From contig NZ_CP070225.1 in assembly GCF_021631985.1 (NCBI RefSeq), positions 5,022,001 to 5,086,000 of the forward strand: DNA of 64,000 bases, given 5' to 3'. Origin of the DNA: Sandaracinus amylolyticus (GTDB lineage: Bacteria; Myxococcota_A; Polyangia; Polyangiales; Sandaracinaceae). How positions within the stretch are numbered: position 1 is the stretch's first letter; each line of letters opens with the position of its first letter. Both the position numbers and the translations under genes were made by a program. Positions 39,104 to 48,360 of the stretch are shown piece after piece. The notes beneath the pieces are model-generated. The model worked only from the letters and a program-made list of their open reading frames with translations. It was not told the origin of the DNA and searched no databases.

Positions 39104-40237
39104 ATGACGATGCCGTCCGCGCCCTTCCAACCGACCGTGGTCCCGCTGCGAAGGCCCGAGCTGAGCTATCGGGCCCGTCGGATCCTCTACGCGGTCGTGT
39201 CGGAGTACATCGCGACCGGCGAGCCCGTCGGATCGCGCCGGCTCTCGAAGCGCTACGGCATCAATCTCTCGCCCGCGACGATCCGCAACGAGCTCGCGGA
39301 CCTCGAGGAAGCGGGCTGTCTCGCCCAGCCGCACCACAGCGCGGGCCGGGTGCCCACCGAGGTCGGCTTCCGCGTGTTCATCGACGCGCTCTCGCAGATG
39401 CGCGAGGTCGCGGCCGAGGATCGTGCGGCGATCCTGGCGCGCATGCGGCAGCTCCGTCCCGGCGTGGACGACGTGCTTCGCGAGGCGGGACGGCTGCTCG
39501 CGTCGCTCACCGGCGCGGCAGCGCTCGTGTCGCGGCCGCGCACCGAGGTCGAGCAGGTCACGCAGATCCGCTTCATGCCGCTCTCGGAGAAGCAGGTCCT
39601 CGCGGTGATCGTGACGCGCTCGGGCACGATCCAGAACCGCATCGTCGAGGTGCCGGAGCTCCCCGACGCGAGCGACATGGAGCGCATCCACAACCTGCTC
39701 TCGTCGCTGCTCACCGAGCGCACGCTGCGCGAGGTGCGCGAGGAGCTCGCGCGCGCGATGGCCGACGAGCGCGGCGCGTACGATCGCCTCGGGCGGCGCG
39801 CCAAGCAGATGCTCGACGCCGCGACGGCGGGACCGGCGCGCGAAGAGGACGTGATCATCGAGGGCCAGGGTGTGCTCTTCGATCGCCCGGAGTTCGTGGA
39901 TGCCGAGAAGATCCGCGGCTTCCTGCGCGCGTTCGAGGAGAAGGAGAAGCTCCTCGATCTGCTCGATCGCACCCTCGCCGCGGGCGGCGTGCAGGTGCTG
40001 CTCGGGTCCGAGGCGAACATCGTCGACGTGCCCGACGTCGGCGTGATCTCCGCGAACTACCGCGCGGGCGGCGTGCGCGCGGGGAGCCTCGGGATCATCG
40101 GCCCGACGCGCATGGACTACGCGAAGCTGATGCCCCTCGTGAGCTTCGCCGCGCAGATCACGACCGACGTGCTGAACGGCGACTCGCTGCGCGACGACGA
40201 CGACGAGCCCCCGCTCGGCGAAGCATCGGGAGCGTGA
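39104..40237 (+). CDS. hrcA: Heat-inducible transcription repressor HrcA
   Basis: A 377-residue protein. The N-terminal winged helix contains RRILYAVVSEYIATGEPVGSRRLSKRYGINLSPATIRNELADLEEAGCL, which is diagnostic for HrcA, followed by HHSAGRVPTEVGFR. The middle inserted dimerisation region includes IVTRSGTIQNRIVEV, and the C-terminus has GSEANIVDVPDVGVISANY and IGPTRMDYAKLMPLV. HrcA represses chaperone operons, with GroE favouring its active form. It heads a cluster with grpE and dnaK, the usual order. The family's CIRCE operator is not visible upstream. Confidence 0.95.
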   Translation: MTMPSAPFQPTVVPLRRPELSYRARRILYAVVSEYIATGEPVGSRRLSKRYGINLSPATIRNELADLEEAGCLAQPHHSAGRVPTEVGFRVFIDALSQMREVAAEDRAAILARMRQLRPGVDDVLREAGRLLASLTGAAALVSRPRTEVEQVTQIRFMPLSEKQVLAVIVTRSGTIQNRIVEVPELPDASDMERIHNLLSSLLTERTLREVREELARAMADERGAYDRLGRRAKQMLDAATAGPAREEDVIIEGQGVLFDRPEFVDAEKIRGFLRAFEEKEKLLDLLDRTLAAGGVQVLLGSEANIVDVPDVGVISANYRAGGVRAGSLGIIGPTRMDYAKLMPLVSFAAQITTDVLNGDSLRDDDDEPPLGEASGA

Positions 40238-40360
40238 GCACCCGAGCACCGTCCGCGCTCTCGAACGTGCGGGGTGCTTGAGGTGGAGAGGATGGCTGCT
40301 TACAGTCGGGGGCCCCATGCCACTCGATCTCGAGCGATCGAGTCGAAGGAGCCTCAGGAC

Positions 40361-40921
40361 GTGAGCGGAGAAGAACGGGACGACACCACGGCCACGCTGA
40401 TCGACGCGGAGGACGCGCCGAGCGGGACCGAGACGCTGACCGACGCCGATTCCGCCGGGCTCGCGAACGCGCTGCGCGAGGAGCGCGATCGCCTGAAGGA
40501 GCAGCTCCTGCGCACGGCGGCGGACTACGACAATTTCCGGAAGCGCACGAAGAAGGAGCTGGAGGACGCGGAGCGTCGCGGGCGCGAGGACGCCGTGCGC
40601 GAGATGCTGCCCGTCTTCGACAACCTCGAGCGCGCGGTGCAGGCGGCGGGCGCGGCGAGCGACGTCGCGGCGATCGTCGACGGCATCAAGATGGTCCTCA
40701 AGCTCTTCGAGGATCAGACCCAGCGCATCGGCATCACGCGCGTGCCCACGGTCGGTCAGCGCTTCGATCCCTCGGTGCACGACGCCATCCAGCAGACCGA
40801 GACCGACGAGCACCCGCCGGGAACGGTGATCGCGGAGGTCGTCCCCGGCTACAAGCTCGGTGATCGCCTGGTCCGTCCCGCGATGGTCGTGGTCGCGCGC
40901 AAGCCGAGCGCGAGCGCCTGA
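40361..40921 (+). CDS. grpE: Nucleotide exchange factor GrpE
   Basis: A 186-residue protein. After an acidic N-terminus comes the long helix [29 protein letters not shown], then [32 protein letters not shown] and the beta domain [18 protein letters not shown] ... [24 protein letters not shown]. All are GrpE hallmarks. GrpE releases ADP from DnaK and acts as a thermosensor. I chose GTG 40361, since AAGGAG lies nine bases upstream and the codons before it lack the G/C third-position bias. Earlier in-frame starts at 40274 and 40292 are less likely. Confidence 0.93.
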   Translation: MSGEERDDTTATLIDAEDAPSGTETLTDADSAGLANALREERDRLKEQLLRTAADYDNFRKRTKKELEDAERRGREDAVREMLPVFDNLERAVQAAGAASDVAAIVDGIKMVLKLFEDQTQRIGITRVPTVGQRFDPSVHDAIQQTETDEHPPGTVIAEVVPGYKLGDRLVRPAMVVVARKPSASA

Positions 40922-40976
40922 TTCGCCCGCGCCCCCGCGCGGCACTTGTGTACGATTGGGCTCTCGTTCGGGCGTC

Positions 40977-42782
40977 ATGAGCAAGGTCATCGGCATCGAT
41001 CTCGGCACGACGAACTCGTGCGTCGCGATCGTCGAGAACGGCGAGCCGATCGTGATCCCGAACGCCGAGGGCTCGCGCACCACGCCGTCCGTCGTCGCGT
41101 TCACGCGCGACGGCGAGCGGCGGGTGGGCAGCGTCGCGCGGCGTCAGGCGGTCACGAACCCGGAGAACACCGTGTTCGCGGTGAAGCGCCTGATGGGCCG
41201 GCGCTTCGAGAGCTCGGAGGCGAAGCGCCACGCGCAGTCGGTGCCGTACCGCGTCGTGCAGGCGATGAACGGCGATGCGTGGGTGGCGATCGGCGAGCGC
41301 GAGCTCTCGCCACCCGAGGTCTCCGCGATGGTGCTCGCGAAGATGAAGGAGACGGCCGAGGCCTACCTCGGCACGAAGGTCGACGGCGCGGTGGTCACGG
41401 TGCCCGCGTACTTCGACGACGCGCAGCGCCAGGCGACGCGCGACGCGGGCAAGATCGCCGGGCTCGAGATCAAGCGGATCATCAACGAGCCGACCGCCGC
41501 GGCGCTCGCGTACGGGCTCGAGAAGAAGAAGAACGGGCGCATCGCGGTCTACGACCTCGGCGGCGGCACGTTCGACATCTCGATCCTCGAGATCGCCGAC
41601 GGCGTGTTCAAGGTGCTCTCGACGAACGGCGACACGCACCTCGGTGGCGAGGACTTCGATCGCGTGCTCGTCGATCACCTCGCGAGCACGTTCGCGAAGG
41701 AGAACCGCGGGCTCGATCTGCGCAAGGATCGGGTCGCGCTGCAGCGCCTCAAGGAGCAGGCGGAGAAGGCGAAGCACGAGCTCTCCACCGCGCTCGAGAC
41801 CGAGATCAACCTGCCCTTCATCGCGGCGGACGCGACCGGGCCGAAGCACCTCGTGAGCGCGCTGCGGCGGAGCGAGCTCGAGATCCTCGTGGGCGATCTC
41901 GTCGAGGGCACGCTCGGGCCCTGCGCGAAGGCGCTCAAGGACGCGGGCGTCGCGACGAAGGACATCGACGAGGTGATCCTCGTCGGCGGCATGACGCGCA
42001 TGCCGCTCGTCGTGCGCAAGGTGAGCGAGTTCTTCGGGCGCGCGCCGCACAAGGGCGTGAACCCCGACGAGGTCGTCGCGGTGGGGGCCGCGATCCAGGC
42101 GGCGGCGATGGAAGGTCAGATGGAGGAGGTGCTGCTCCTCGACGTCACGCCGCTCTCGCTCGGCGTCGAGGTCGGCGGCGGGATCTTCCACACGCTGATC
42201 ACGCGCAACACGACGATCCCCAGCGCCGCGTCGGAGATCTTCACGACGAGCGTCGACAACCAGCCCTTCGTGCCGATCCACGTGCTCCAGGGCGAGCGCC
42301 AGATGGCGGCGGACAACAAGTCGCTCGCGAAGTTCGAGCTCGCGCCGATCCCGCCCGCGCCACGCGGCGTGCCGGAGATCGAGGTGCGCTTCGAGATCGA
42401 CGCCGACGGCATCGTGCACGTCGCGGCGAAGGACATCCGCAGCGGGCGCGAGCAGAAGGTGCGCGTCGTCGCGTCGAGCGGTCTGACCAAGGAACAGATC
42501 GAAGGGCTCGTCGGCGACGCGGAGAAGCACAAGCAGAGCGACGCGAAGCGCAAGGAGCTCGCCGAGCTGAAGAACAGCGCCGCCGCGCTGCTCTACACGA
42601 GCGAGAAGGCGGTCGTGGAGTGCGCCGAGCTCGTGCCGCCGAACGTGATCGACGTCGTCAAGCGGGACATCGCGACGCTGAAGGCGACGCTCGAGGAGGG
42701 CGACGCGATCGCGATCCGCGAGGCGCTGCAGTCGCTCGAGCTGAGCGCGTACAAGATCGCCGAGTCGATGTACGGAGGCTGA
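40977..42782 (+). CDS. dnaK: Chaperone protein DnaK (Hsp70)
   Basis: A 601-residue Hsp70. The ATPase domain has [77 protein letters not shown] and VGGMTRMP. The linker is [14 protein letters not shown]. The substrate-binding domain follows and the helical lid ends at [12 protein letters not shown]. It is about 30-40 residues shorter than typical DnaK because the flexible Gly/Asp-rich C-terminal tail is missing. Together with GrpE and a DnaJ (not in this window) it folds proteins. Its stop overlaps the ATG of a TraB/GumN-like lipoprotein. Confidence 0.95.
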   Translation: MSKVIGIDLGTTNSCVAIVENGEPIVIPNAEGSRTTPSVVAFTRDGERRVGSVARRQAVTNPENTVFAVKRLMGRRFESSEAKRHAQSVPYRVVQAMNGDAWVAIGERELSPPEVSAMVLAKMKETAEAYLGTKVDGAVVTVPAYFDDAQRQATRDAGKIAGLEIKRIINEPTAAALAYGLEKKKNGRIAVYDLGGGTFDISILEIADGVFKVLSTNGDTHLGGEDFDRVLVDHLASTFAKENRGLDLRKDRVALQRLKEQAEKAKHELSTALETEINLPFIAADATGPKHLVSALRRSELEILVGDLVEGTLGPCAKALKDAGVATKDIDEVILVGGMTRMPLVVRKVSEFFGRAPHKGVNPDEVVAVGAAIQAAAMEGQMEEVLLLDVTPLSLGVEVGGGIFHTLITRNTTIPSAASEIFTTSVDNQPFVPIHVLQGERQMAADNKSLAKFELAPIPPAPRGVPEIEVRFEIDADGIVHVAAKDIRSGREQKVRVVASSGLTKEQIEGLVGDAEKHKQSDAKRKELAELKNSAAALLYTSEKAVVECAELVPPNVIDVVKRDIATLKATLEEGDAIAIREALQSLELSAYKIAESMYGG

Positions 42783-43828
42783 TGGCGTTGCGTCGCGCGT
42801 GCGTGATCGGGCTCGTGGTCGCGCTCTGCGCGTGCGGCGGGAGCGCTCCACGGCGCGTCGAGAGCGCCGACGTGTCGCGACAGGAGACGCTCGAGGAGAC
42901 GCGGCTCGCAGAGCGTCAGCGCGACGCGTGGACGCCGCCGGTGCTGCTCTGGGAGATCGGCGACGAGGCCGAGGCGAGCTACGTGCACGCGGCGTTGCCG
43001 TTCGGGACGACGATGCGGCACGCGCTGCCCGAGCCGCACGACGGCGCGCTCGATCTGTCGCGCGCGATCGTCACGACGTTCGATCCGCGCGAGGCGGTGC
43101 CGCTCGATCAGGTGCCCGAGAGCGCGCTGATGGGCCGGCGCGATCGGCTCGATCGGATGCTCGGCGCGGAGGAGTGGACGGCGCTGCGCGCGCAGCTCGG
43201 CCCGGCGCTCCCCGACGAGTCGCTGCGGCGCATCCCGCCGATGATCCTGGTCGAGCACCTGGTGCGGGTGCGGATGGCGGAGGTCGAGGCCGAGGCGGAC
43301 GGACGCAACCCGGTGCCGCACGCGATCTCGACCTCGAGCGTGATCGGCGACGTGCTCGCGTGGGCGAGGATGCAGGGCGCGCCGATCGTGGCGATCGACA
43401 CCCACGAGCAGGCGGCGGCGCGGCTCGCGGCGATCCCGCGCGAGGCGTCGCTCGAAGGGCTCCGCGACGCGCTGGCGAACGTGGAGGCGTGGCGCGCGCG
43501 ATGGAGCACGCTGCGGAGCGCGTATGCGTCGGCGGACGATCACGCGCTCGCGAGCGCGTGCGAGGCGTCGCTCGGCGAAGGTGCGCTCGCGGACGCGCGC
43601 CGGGCCGAGCGTGCGGCGCGCATCGATGCGTGGTCGGCGCTGATCACGGCGCAGCTCGAGGAAGGCCGCGCGTTCGTGGCGCTGCCGGCGTGCGACGTGG
43701 TCGGCGAGGACGGCGCGCTCGCGCGGATCGCGGCGAGCGGAGTGCGCGTTCGCCGGCTCGGCGCGGCGCCGGGGAGCGCGCCGCCACGCGATCTCGGGCG
43801 ATCGCGCGAAGCGGGCGTGCTGCCCTGA
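42782..43828 (+). CDS. TraB/GumN-like lipoprotein
   Basis: A 348-residue exported protein with a lipobox (GLVVALCACGG). The mature part contains PVLLWEIGDEAEASYVHAALPFGTT near residue 50. It then has DLSRAIVTTFDPREAVPL, MLGAEEWTALRAQLGPALPDESLRRIPPMI and later ALITAQLEEGRAFVALPACDVVGEDG. The order matches the TraB/GumN family, whose signature is an initial S-Y-L-x-G-x-x-H-x strand, a W-x-x-L region and a G-x-x-F-V-A-L-P-A-x-H-L-x-G-x-x-G end. Here the final motif reads ALPACDVVGEDG, so the usual catalytic-looking His is Cys/Asp. The function is uncertain. It overlaps dnaK as ATGA. Confidence 0.7.
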   Translation: MALRRACVIGLVVALCACGGSAPRRVESADVSRQETLEETRLAERQRDAWTPPVLLWEIGDEAEASYVHAALPFGTTMRHALPEPHDGALDLSRAIVTTFDPREAVPLDQVPESALMGRRDRLDRMLGAEEWTALRAQLGPALPDESLRRIPPMILVEHLVRVRMAEVEAEADGRNPVPHAISTSSVIGDVLAWARMQGAPIVAIDTHEQAAARLAAIPREASLEGLRDALANVEAWRARWSTLRSAYASADDHALASACEASLGEGALADARRAERAARIDAWSALITAQLEEGRAFVALPACDVVGEDGALARIAASGVRVRRLGAAPGSAPPRDLGRSREAGVLP

Positions 43829-44266
43829 TCACTCGCCCGCGCGGGCGCGGCGCGGGACACGCATCGGGAGCCTCGCCTCGCGCAGCACGAGCGCGTCGTC
43901 GATCGCGCGCACGAGGTCGGCGACGCGGGCCGGCTTGCGCAGGATCACGTCGTAGGCGCGGCGTGCGATCGGGCCGAGCGCCGCGGGAGAGCGCGCGATC
44001 GCGACGAACGCGGGCGCATCGTCGCCGCGCGCGGCGCGGATGCGATCGGCGAGCGCGAGACCCTCGACGTGGATCCCGGAGTGCGCGACCACGATCGCGT
44101 CGGGACGGCGCGAGAGCGCGGCCGCGAGCGCGGGGCTCGCCGCGGTGAACGCGAGCACGCGAAGCCCGATCTCCTCGAGCACGCGACGCATCTCGCGCAG
44201 GGTCGTCAGGTCGTCGTCGACGAGCAGCACGAGCTCCGCGACGTCGGTGTTCTCGGTGTTCTGCAT
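43829..44266 (-). CDS. Degenerate receiver-domain protein (phospho-acceptor Asp missing)
   Basis: A 145-residue receiver-fold protein. The acidic site LLVDDDLTTLREMRRVLEE and the conserved lysine in VILRKPARVADLV are present. The phospho-acceptor position, normally D in LVLLDxxLPxxxG, reads IVVAHSGIHVEG with Ala aligned to the Asp. The Thr/Ser switch position also reads Ala (FVAIARSP). It is therefore likely a pseudo-receiver that does not accept phosphate. GGAGGAG precedes ATG 44266, which rejects a much longer open frame. It abuts the convergent TraB/GumN gene and follows terC by 74 bases on the same strand. Confidence 0.8.
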   Translation of the reverse strand: MQNTENTDVAELVLLVDDDLTTLREMRRVLEEIGLRVLAFTAASPALAAALSRRPDAIVVAHSGIHVEGLALADRIRAARGDDAPAFVAIARSPAALGPIARRAYDVILRKPARVADLVRAIDDALVLREARLPMRVPRRARAGE

Positions 44267-44340
44267 CAGCTCCTCCAGACGCGAAAAAAAGACGACGCGC
44301 GCCGCGACGAGCGCGGCGCGCGCCAGGGGAAGACACGGGA

Positions 44341-45273
44341 TCAGGCGCGGCGAGCGCGGCCGAGCACGAAGGGCAGCCCGAGCATCGTCGCGACGATCGC
44401 GAGCGAGGCGAGCGGCGAGATCGACACGACGTCGACGAGCGCCATCTTCGCGCCGACGAACACGAGCACCGCGGAGAGACCGAGCTTGAGGTGATGGAGC
44501 TTCTCGACCGCGCCCGCGAGCAGGAAGTAGAGGTTCCGCAGGCCGAGGATCGCGAAGACGTTCGACGTGAAGACGATGAAGGGATCGCGGCTCACCGCGA
44601 CCACCGCGGGGATCGAGTCGAGCGCGAACACGACGTCGGTGAGCTCGACGAGCACGAGCGCGACGAGCAGCGGCGTGGCGAGGCGACGCCCGTTCTCGAC
44701 GACGAAGAAGCGTCCGCCGTGGAGCGACGGTGTCGACGGGATCCAGCGGCGCACGAAGCGGAACAAGCGCCCGTTCTCGAGCGCCGCCTCTTCGTCCTCT
44801 TCGCCGCGGAACCAGCCGCGCAGCAGCTTGAGCCCGGTGACGACGAGGACGCCGCCGAACACGTAGATCAGCCAGTGGAAGCGCGAGAGCAGCTCGAGCC
44901 CGGCCGCGATCATCGCGCCGCGCATGACGAGCGCGCCGAGGATGCCCCAGAAGAGCACGCGGTGTTGGTGCTCGGGGCCGATGCGCAGCGCGCCGAACAC
45001 GACGAGGAACACGAAGAGGTTGTCGACCGAGAGTGATTTCTCGATGACGTACGCGGTCGCGAAGTCGATCGCGGGGCCCGCGCCGAGCGTGGCCCACACC
45101 AGCCCGTCGAAGCCGATGGCGAGCCCCACCCAGATCGCGCTCCAGCGCGCCGCCTCGCGCATCGACACGGTGCGCGTCGACCGGTGGAGGACACCGAGGT
45201 CGAGCGCGAGCATCGCGACGACGAACGCGAAGAACGCGAGCCAGGCGATCAGTGGTAGCGGTCGTTCGGACAA
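44341..45273 (-). CDS. TerC-family integral membrane protein
   Basis: A 310-residue protein with about eight hydrophobic helices. Conserved TerC features include the acidic residues in membrane segments AFVVAMLALDLGV and YVIEKSLSVDNLFVFLVVF, GILGALVMRGAM, and LVELTDVVFALDSIPAVVAVSRDPFIVFTSNVFAILGLR. TerC proteins handle metal ions such as manganese during secretion and are linked to tellurite resistance. I chose TTG 45273 because AAGGAG lies seven bases upstream; the frame has no ATG near the first helix. An upstream small membrane gene overlaps its start by 25 bases. Confidence 0.9.
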   Translation of the reverse strand: MSERPLPLIAWLAFFAFVVAMLALDLGVLHRSTRTVSMREAARWSAIWVGLAIGFDGLVWATLGAGPAIDFATAYVIEKSLSVDNLFVFLVVFGALRIGPEHQHRVLFWGILGALVMRGAMIAAGLELLSRFHWLIYVFGGVLVVTGLKLLRGWFRGEEDEEAALENGRLFRFVRRWIPSTPSLHGGRFFVVENGRRLATPLLVALVLVELTDVVFALDSIPAVVAVSRDPFIVFTSNVFAILGLRNLYFLLAGAVEKLHHLKLGLSAVLVFVGAKMALVDVVSISPLASLAIVATMLGLPFVLGRARRA

Positions 45274-45539
45274 CGCGGGATCTCCTTGGAGGCATCGCGG
45301 GGAAGCGGGCGCCGCTGCACCTCGACACGGCTCTCGGCGTGCGCGACGAGCGCCCACCCGACGAGGAACGCGACGATCGCGAGGGCGCGCGCGGGCTGAT
45401 CGCGCGACATCGTCGTGAGCGCGGCGGCCGCCCCGACCGCGAGCAGATGACCGAGCGCTGCCCCGATCTCCGAGCCGTTCGCGCTCGGCGCACGTCCGTC
45501 GAAGCCCGGCCCACGACCGGGCTCACGGCGCCGCCTCAT
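45249..45539 (-). CDS. Small two-helix membrane protein
   Basis: A 96-residue predicted protein that overlaps the terC start by 25 bases in another frame. Residues after a basic N-terminus form two hydrophobic stretches, IGAALGHLLAVGAAAALTTM and ALAIVAFLVGWALVAHAES, followed by a charged tail. Third-position G/C bias is high in the middle, supporting coding. The start (Met at 45539) is tentative; the frame runs further to 45704. No family is recognised. An overlapping arrangement with terC suggests cotranscription. Confidence 0.45.
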   Translation of the reverse strand: MRRRREPGRGPGFDGRAPSANGSEIGAALGHLLAVGAAAALTTMSRDQPARALAIVAFLVGWALVAHAESRVEVQRRPLPRDASKEIPRCPNDRYH

Positions 45540-45700
45540 GCCGACCGCGCGGGACTCCGACCCGGCTCGAGCACGCACCGATCCGGCGACGATGCGCGGA
45601 TTGCTCCATCCACGACGTCCATCACGCCCTCCGCCACAAGCAGACATCCTGTTCCTAGTGGCTCGCGCGCCTATTGGCGAAGAGATAAATAGAGCAACGT

Positions 45701-45719
45701 CCATCGCGAAAACCGATGG
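45701..45719. promoter_or_regulatory. Inverted repeat before the NhaR-like gene
   Basis: CCATCG and CGATGG pair around seven bases, 15 bases before the ATG at 45735. It could be a LysR-type operator or a leader hairpin close to the ribosome site (GGAGGCG). Confidence 0.4.
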
Positions 45720-45734
45720 TCACGGAGGCGCGGG

Positions 45735-46637
45735 ATGAAGTGGCTGAACTACCACCACCTGCTCTACTTCTGGACCATCGCGCGCGAGGGCAGCGTGTCC
45801 GCGGCGAGCCGCAAGCTGCGCCTCGCGCAGCCGACGCTCAGCGGACAGCTCAAGGCGCTCGAGGACGCGCTCGAGGTGCAGCTCTTCCACCGGCGCGGCG
45901 GCAAGCTCGTGCTCACCGACACGGGCGCGCACGTGATGCGCTACGCCGACGAGATCTTCTCGCTCGGCAGCGAGCTGCAGGAGTCGCTCGAGGGGCTGCC
46001 CACGCGGCGACACCCGCGTCTCGTGGTGGGCGCGGCCGACGAGGTGCCGAAGCTGATCGTGCAGCGCCTGCTCCAGCCCGCGCTCGAGCTCGCGAGCGAG
46101 CTGCGCCTCGTCTGCTACGAGGATCGTCAGGATCGGCTGCTCGCCGATCTCGCGGTGCACGCGATCGACGCGGTGATCGCCGAGGCGCCGGTCGAGTCGG
46201 GCTCTCCGATCCGCGCGTACAGCCACTTGCTCGGCGAGTGCGGCGTCACGTTCTTCGCGGCGCCCGCGACCGCGCGCCGACTCCGCCGGCGTTTCCCGCA
46301 CTCGCTCGAGGGCGAGCCGCTGCTCGTGCCGATCGAGAGCACGTTCATGCGCCGCGCGATCGAGCGATGGCTCGAGGAGCGCTCGATCCGTCCGCGGATC
46401 CGCGGGGAATTCCAGGACTACGCGCTGCTCGGCGCGTTCGGGCGCGCGGGCGTCGGGGTGTTCGCGGCGCCCTCGGTCATCGAGGACGAGATCCGCGAGC
46501 AGTACCGCGTGCAGCGAGTCGGTGAGCTCGAGGACGTGCGGCAGCGCTTCTACGTCATCACGGTGGATCGCCGCATCAAGCACCCGGCGGTGCTGGCGAT
46601 CACGGAGCGCGCGCGCGACGAGCTCTTCGCGCGCTGA
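45735..46637 (+). CDS. LysR-family regulator, NhaR-like
   Basis: A 300-residue LysR-type protein. The first residues MKWLNYHHLLYFWTIAREGSV with AASRKLRLAQPTLSGQLKALEDALEVQLFHRRGG are close to NhaR, the sodium-responsive activator of the nhaA antiporter gene. The effector domain (RLVVGAADEVPKLIVQRLL) also fits. No antiporter gene is nearby; divergent terC and a small membrane gene are the closest candidates for control, which would fit ion or metal stress (inference). Confidence 0.85.
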   Translation: MKWLNYHHLLYFWTIAREGSVSAASRKLRLAQPTLSGQLKALEDALEVQLFHRRGGKLVLTDTGAHVMRYADEIFSLGSELQESLEGLPTRRHPRLVVGAADEVPKLIVQRLLQPALELASELRLVCYEDRQDRLLADLAVHAIDAVIAEAPVESGSPIRAYSHLLGECGVTFFAAPATARRLRRRFPHSLEGEPLLVPIESTFMRRAIERWLEERSIRPRIRGEFQDYALLGAFGRAGVGVFAAPSVIEDEIREQYRVQRVGELEDVRQRFYVITVDRRIKHPAVLAITERARDELFAR

Positions 46638-46650
46638 GCCCTTGCATGAG

Positions 46651-46680
46651 TGCTCGTCCCGCGGGTCCCGGACGGGAGCA
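46651..46680. terminator. Possible bidirectional terminator hairpin
   Basis: TGCTC-(GT)-CCCG pairs with CGGGAGCA with a two-base bulge between convergent genes ending at 46637 and 46726. The position suits a shared terminator, but there is no T-run and the stem is imperfect. Confidence 0.3.
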
Positions 46681-46725
46681 GAGCGCGAGGGCGAGCCGAT
46701 CTTCCGACGGCGCGGCTCGATCCGT

Positions 46726-48336
46726 TCAATCGAACGAGTAGAAGCGGGGGCGGGGGCGCGCGACGGGGCGCTCCCGCAGGCGCACGACGAGCCGTTGATC
46801 GCGCTCGGGGATGATCGTGTGCTCGCTCGGCTGGTGGTTGATGCGCTCGACGACGACCTCGACCGGCGCGGTGTCGCGCGGCAGCTCGATGGTGAGCGGC
46901 GTCGTGCCGCGGAGCTCGCCGCCGATCGTGACCTGTGCGCGCGGTGGGGTGCTCTCGATCTGGATCGAGACCGTCGCGGGGATGGGCGCGGGCGCGGGCT
47001 CGAGCGGTGGCGGCGAGATCTCGAGCGGCGGCGACGGTCGCACCGGCTCGGAGGGGGCGCGCTCGGCGATCGGCGGCGCGGTCGTCGTTCCCGCGTTCGC
47101 GCGCGGCAGGAGGGCGAACCCGAACGCACCGAGCAGCGCGAGCCCGACGAGCGAACCGGCGAAGGCCCAGCCGCGCAGCGATCGCTCGTACAGCCGCACC
47201 GGGCGCTGCGGCGACGTGGGGCGATCGCCGTCGAGCACGACCTGCACGTCGATGTCGCCCGAGCGCGGCGGACCGTCGGTCGAGACGAGCCCGGAGAGCT
47301 CGGTGACGGTCATCGCGTCGAACTCTTCCGACGGGCTGTTGCGCGCCGCGCAGCGCATCAGCTCCTCGGTCTCCGCGAAGCGATGCGGGAGCACGCGCCG
47401 CGTGAGCTCGACGAGCCGCTCGTGCGCGCGCTGTCGCGGGTCGAGCTGCGGCATCAGCTCGCGCAGCGCATCGCGCATCGCCTCGGCGGTCGGGAAACGA
47501 TCCACGCGATCGCGCGCGAGCGCCTTCATGCAGATCTCGTCGAGCGACTCGGGGATCAGCACGTCGTCGTCCGCGACCTGGCTCGGCAGCGGGATCGGAT
47601 CGTGGAGGACCGCCTTGAGCACCTGCGCCTCCGACTCGCGCGCGAAGAGGCGCTTGCCGGTGAGGAGCTCGTGGAGCATCGCGCCCGCGGCGAACACGTC
47701 GGCGCGGCGATCGAGCTTCTCGCCCGCGAACTGCTCGGGCGACATGTATGCGAACTTGCCCTTCGTCATCCCGGTCTTCGTGTGCGCCGAGCGGTCCTCG
47801 AAGCACGCGATGCCGAAGTCGAGGAGCTTCACCTCTCCGTCGAAGGTGATGAAGACGTTCTGCGGAGAGACGTCACGATGGACGACCTGCAGTGGCTTGC
47901 CCGACTCGTCGCAGACCTCGTGCGCGGCGTGCAGGCCTGCGCACATCTCGGAGATGATCAGCGTCCCGAGCGCGGGATCGAGGCGCTCGTTGCGACCGAG
48001 CAGCTCACGGCGGATCCCCGAGAGGCTCTCGCCGCGCAGGTACTCCATCACGAGATAGAAGTCGCGCGAGTCGCGCGAGAACTCCTGCACGCTGACGATG
48101 TTCGGATGACGCAGGCGCGACATCAGGCGCGCTTCGTCGAGCAGCGTCGTGCGTAGCTCTGGCTCGTGCGCGAGGTGCGGGAGCATGCGCTTGATGACGA
48201 CCGCACGCTCGAAGCCTGCGACGCCACTGCGCTTGGCGAGATAGATCTCCGCCATGCCGCCCGCCGCGAGCCTCGCGAGAACGCGGTAAGGCCCGATGCG
48301 CAAAGGAATCGATTCGTCGACCGCTGCCACCCCCAT
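46726..48336 (-). CDS. Ser/Thr protein kinase with C-terminal PEGA domain
   Basis: A 536-residue Hanks-type kinase. The catalytic domain (about 12-285) has LAAGGMAEIYLAKR, VVIKRM, VVHRDVSPQNVFI (the D-V-S-P-Q-N variant common in myxobacteria), DFGIACFED and MSPEQ. A linker leads to one TM helix (GWAFAGSLVGLALLGAFGFAL, about 388-410), a Pro-rich stretch and a PEGA-type module (ATVSIQIESTPPRAQVTIGGELRGTTPL). I placed the start at ATG 48336. A Met at 48372 would overlap the divergent gene's start. The intergenic distance to that gene is only 24 bases, so promoters must overlap. Confidence 0.88.
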   Translation of the reverse strand: MGVAAVDESIPLRIGPYRVLARLAAGGMAEIYLAKRSGVAGFERAVVIKRMLPHLAHEPELRTTLLDEARLMSRLRHPNIVSVQEFSRDSRDFYLVMEYLRGESLSGIRRELLGRNERLDPALGTLIISEMCAGLHAAHEVCDESGKPLQVVHRDVSPQNVFITFDGEVKLLDFGIACFEDRSAHTKTGMTKGKFAYMSPEQFAGEKLDRRADVFAAGAMLHELLTGKRLFARESEAQVLKAVLHDPIPLPSQVADDDVLIPESLDEICMKALARDRVDRFPTAEAMRDALRELMPQLDPRQRAHERLVELTRRVLPHRFAETEELMRCAARNSPSEEFDAMTVTELSGLVSTDGPPRSGDIDVQVVLDGDRPTSPQRPVRLYERSLRGWAFAGSLVGLALLGAFGFALLPRANAGTTTAPPIAERAPSEPVRPSPPLEISPPPLEPAPAPIPATVSIQIESTPPRAQVTIGGELRGTTPLTIELPRDTAPVEVVVERINHQPSEHTIIPERDQRLVVRLRERPVARPRPRFYSFD

Positions 48337-48360
48337 GTCCGTTGTAGATAGGGAGGACGT

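Noticed and set aside
48337-48360. Separate promoters for the divergent PEGA kinase and TPR-like gene
   Set aside because: Only 24 bases separate the starts and no hexamers are visible there; promoters must lie within the genes.
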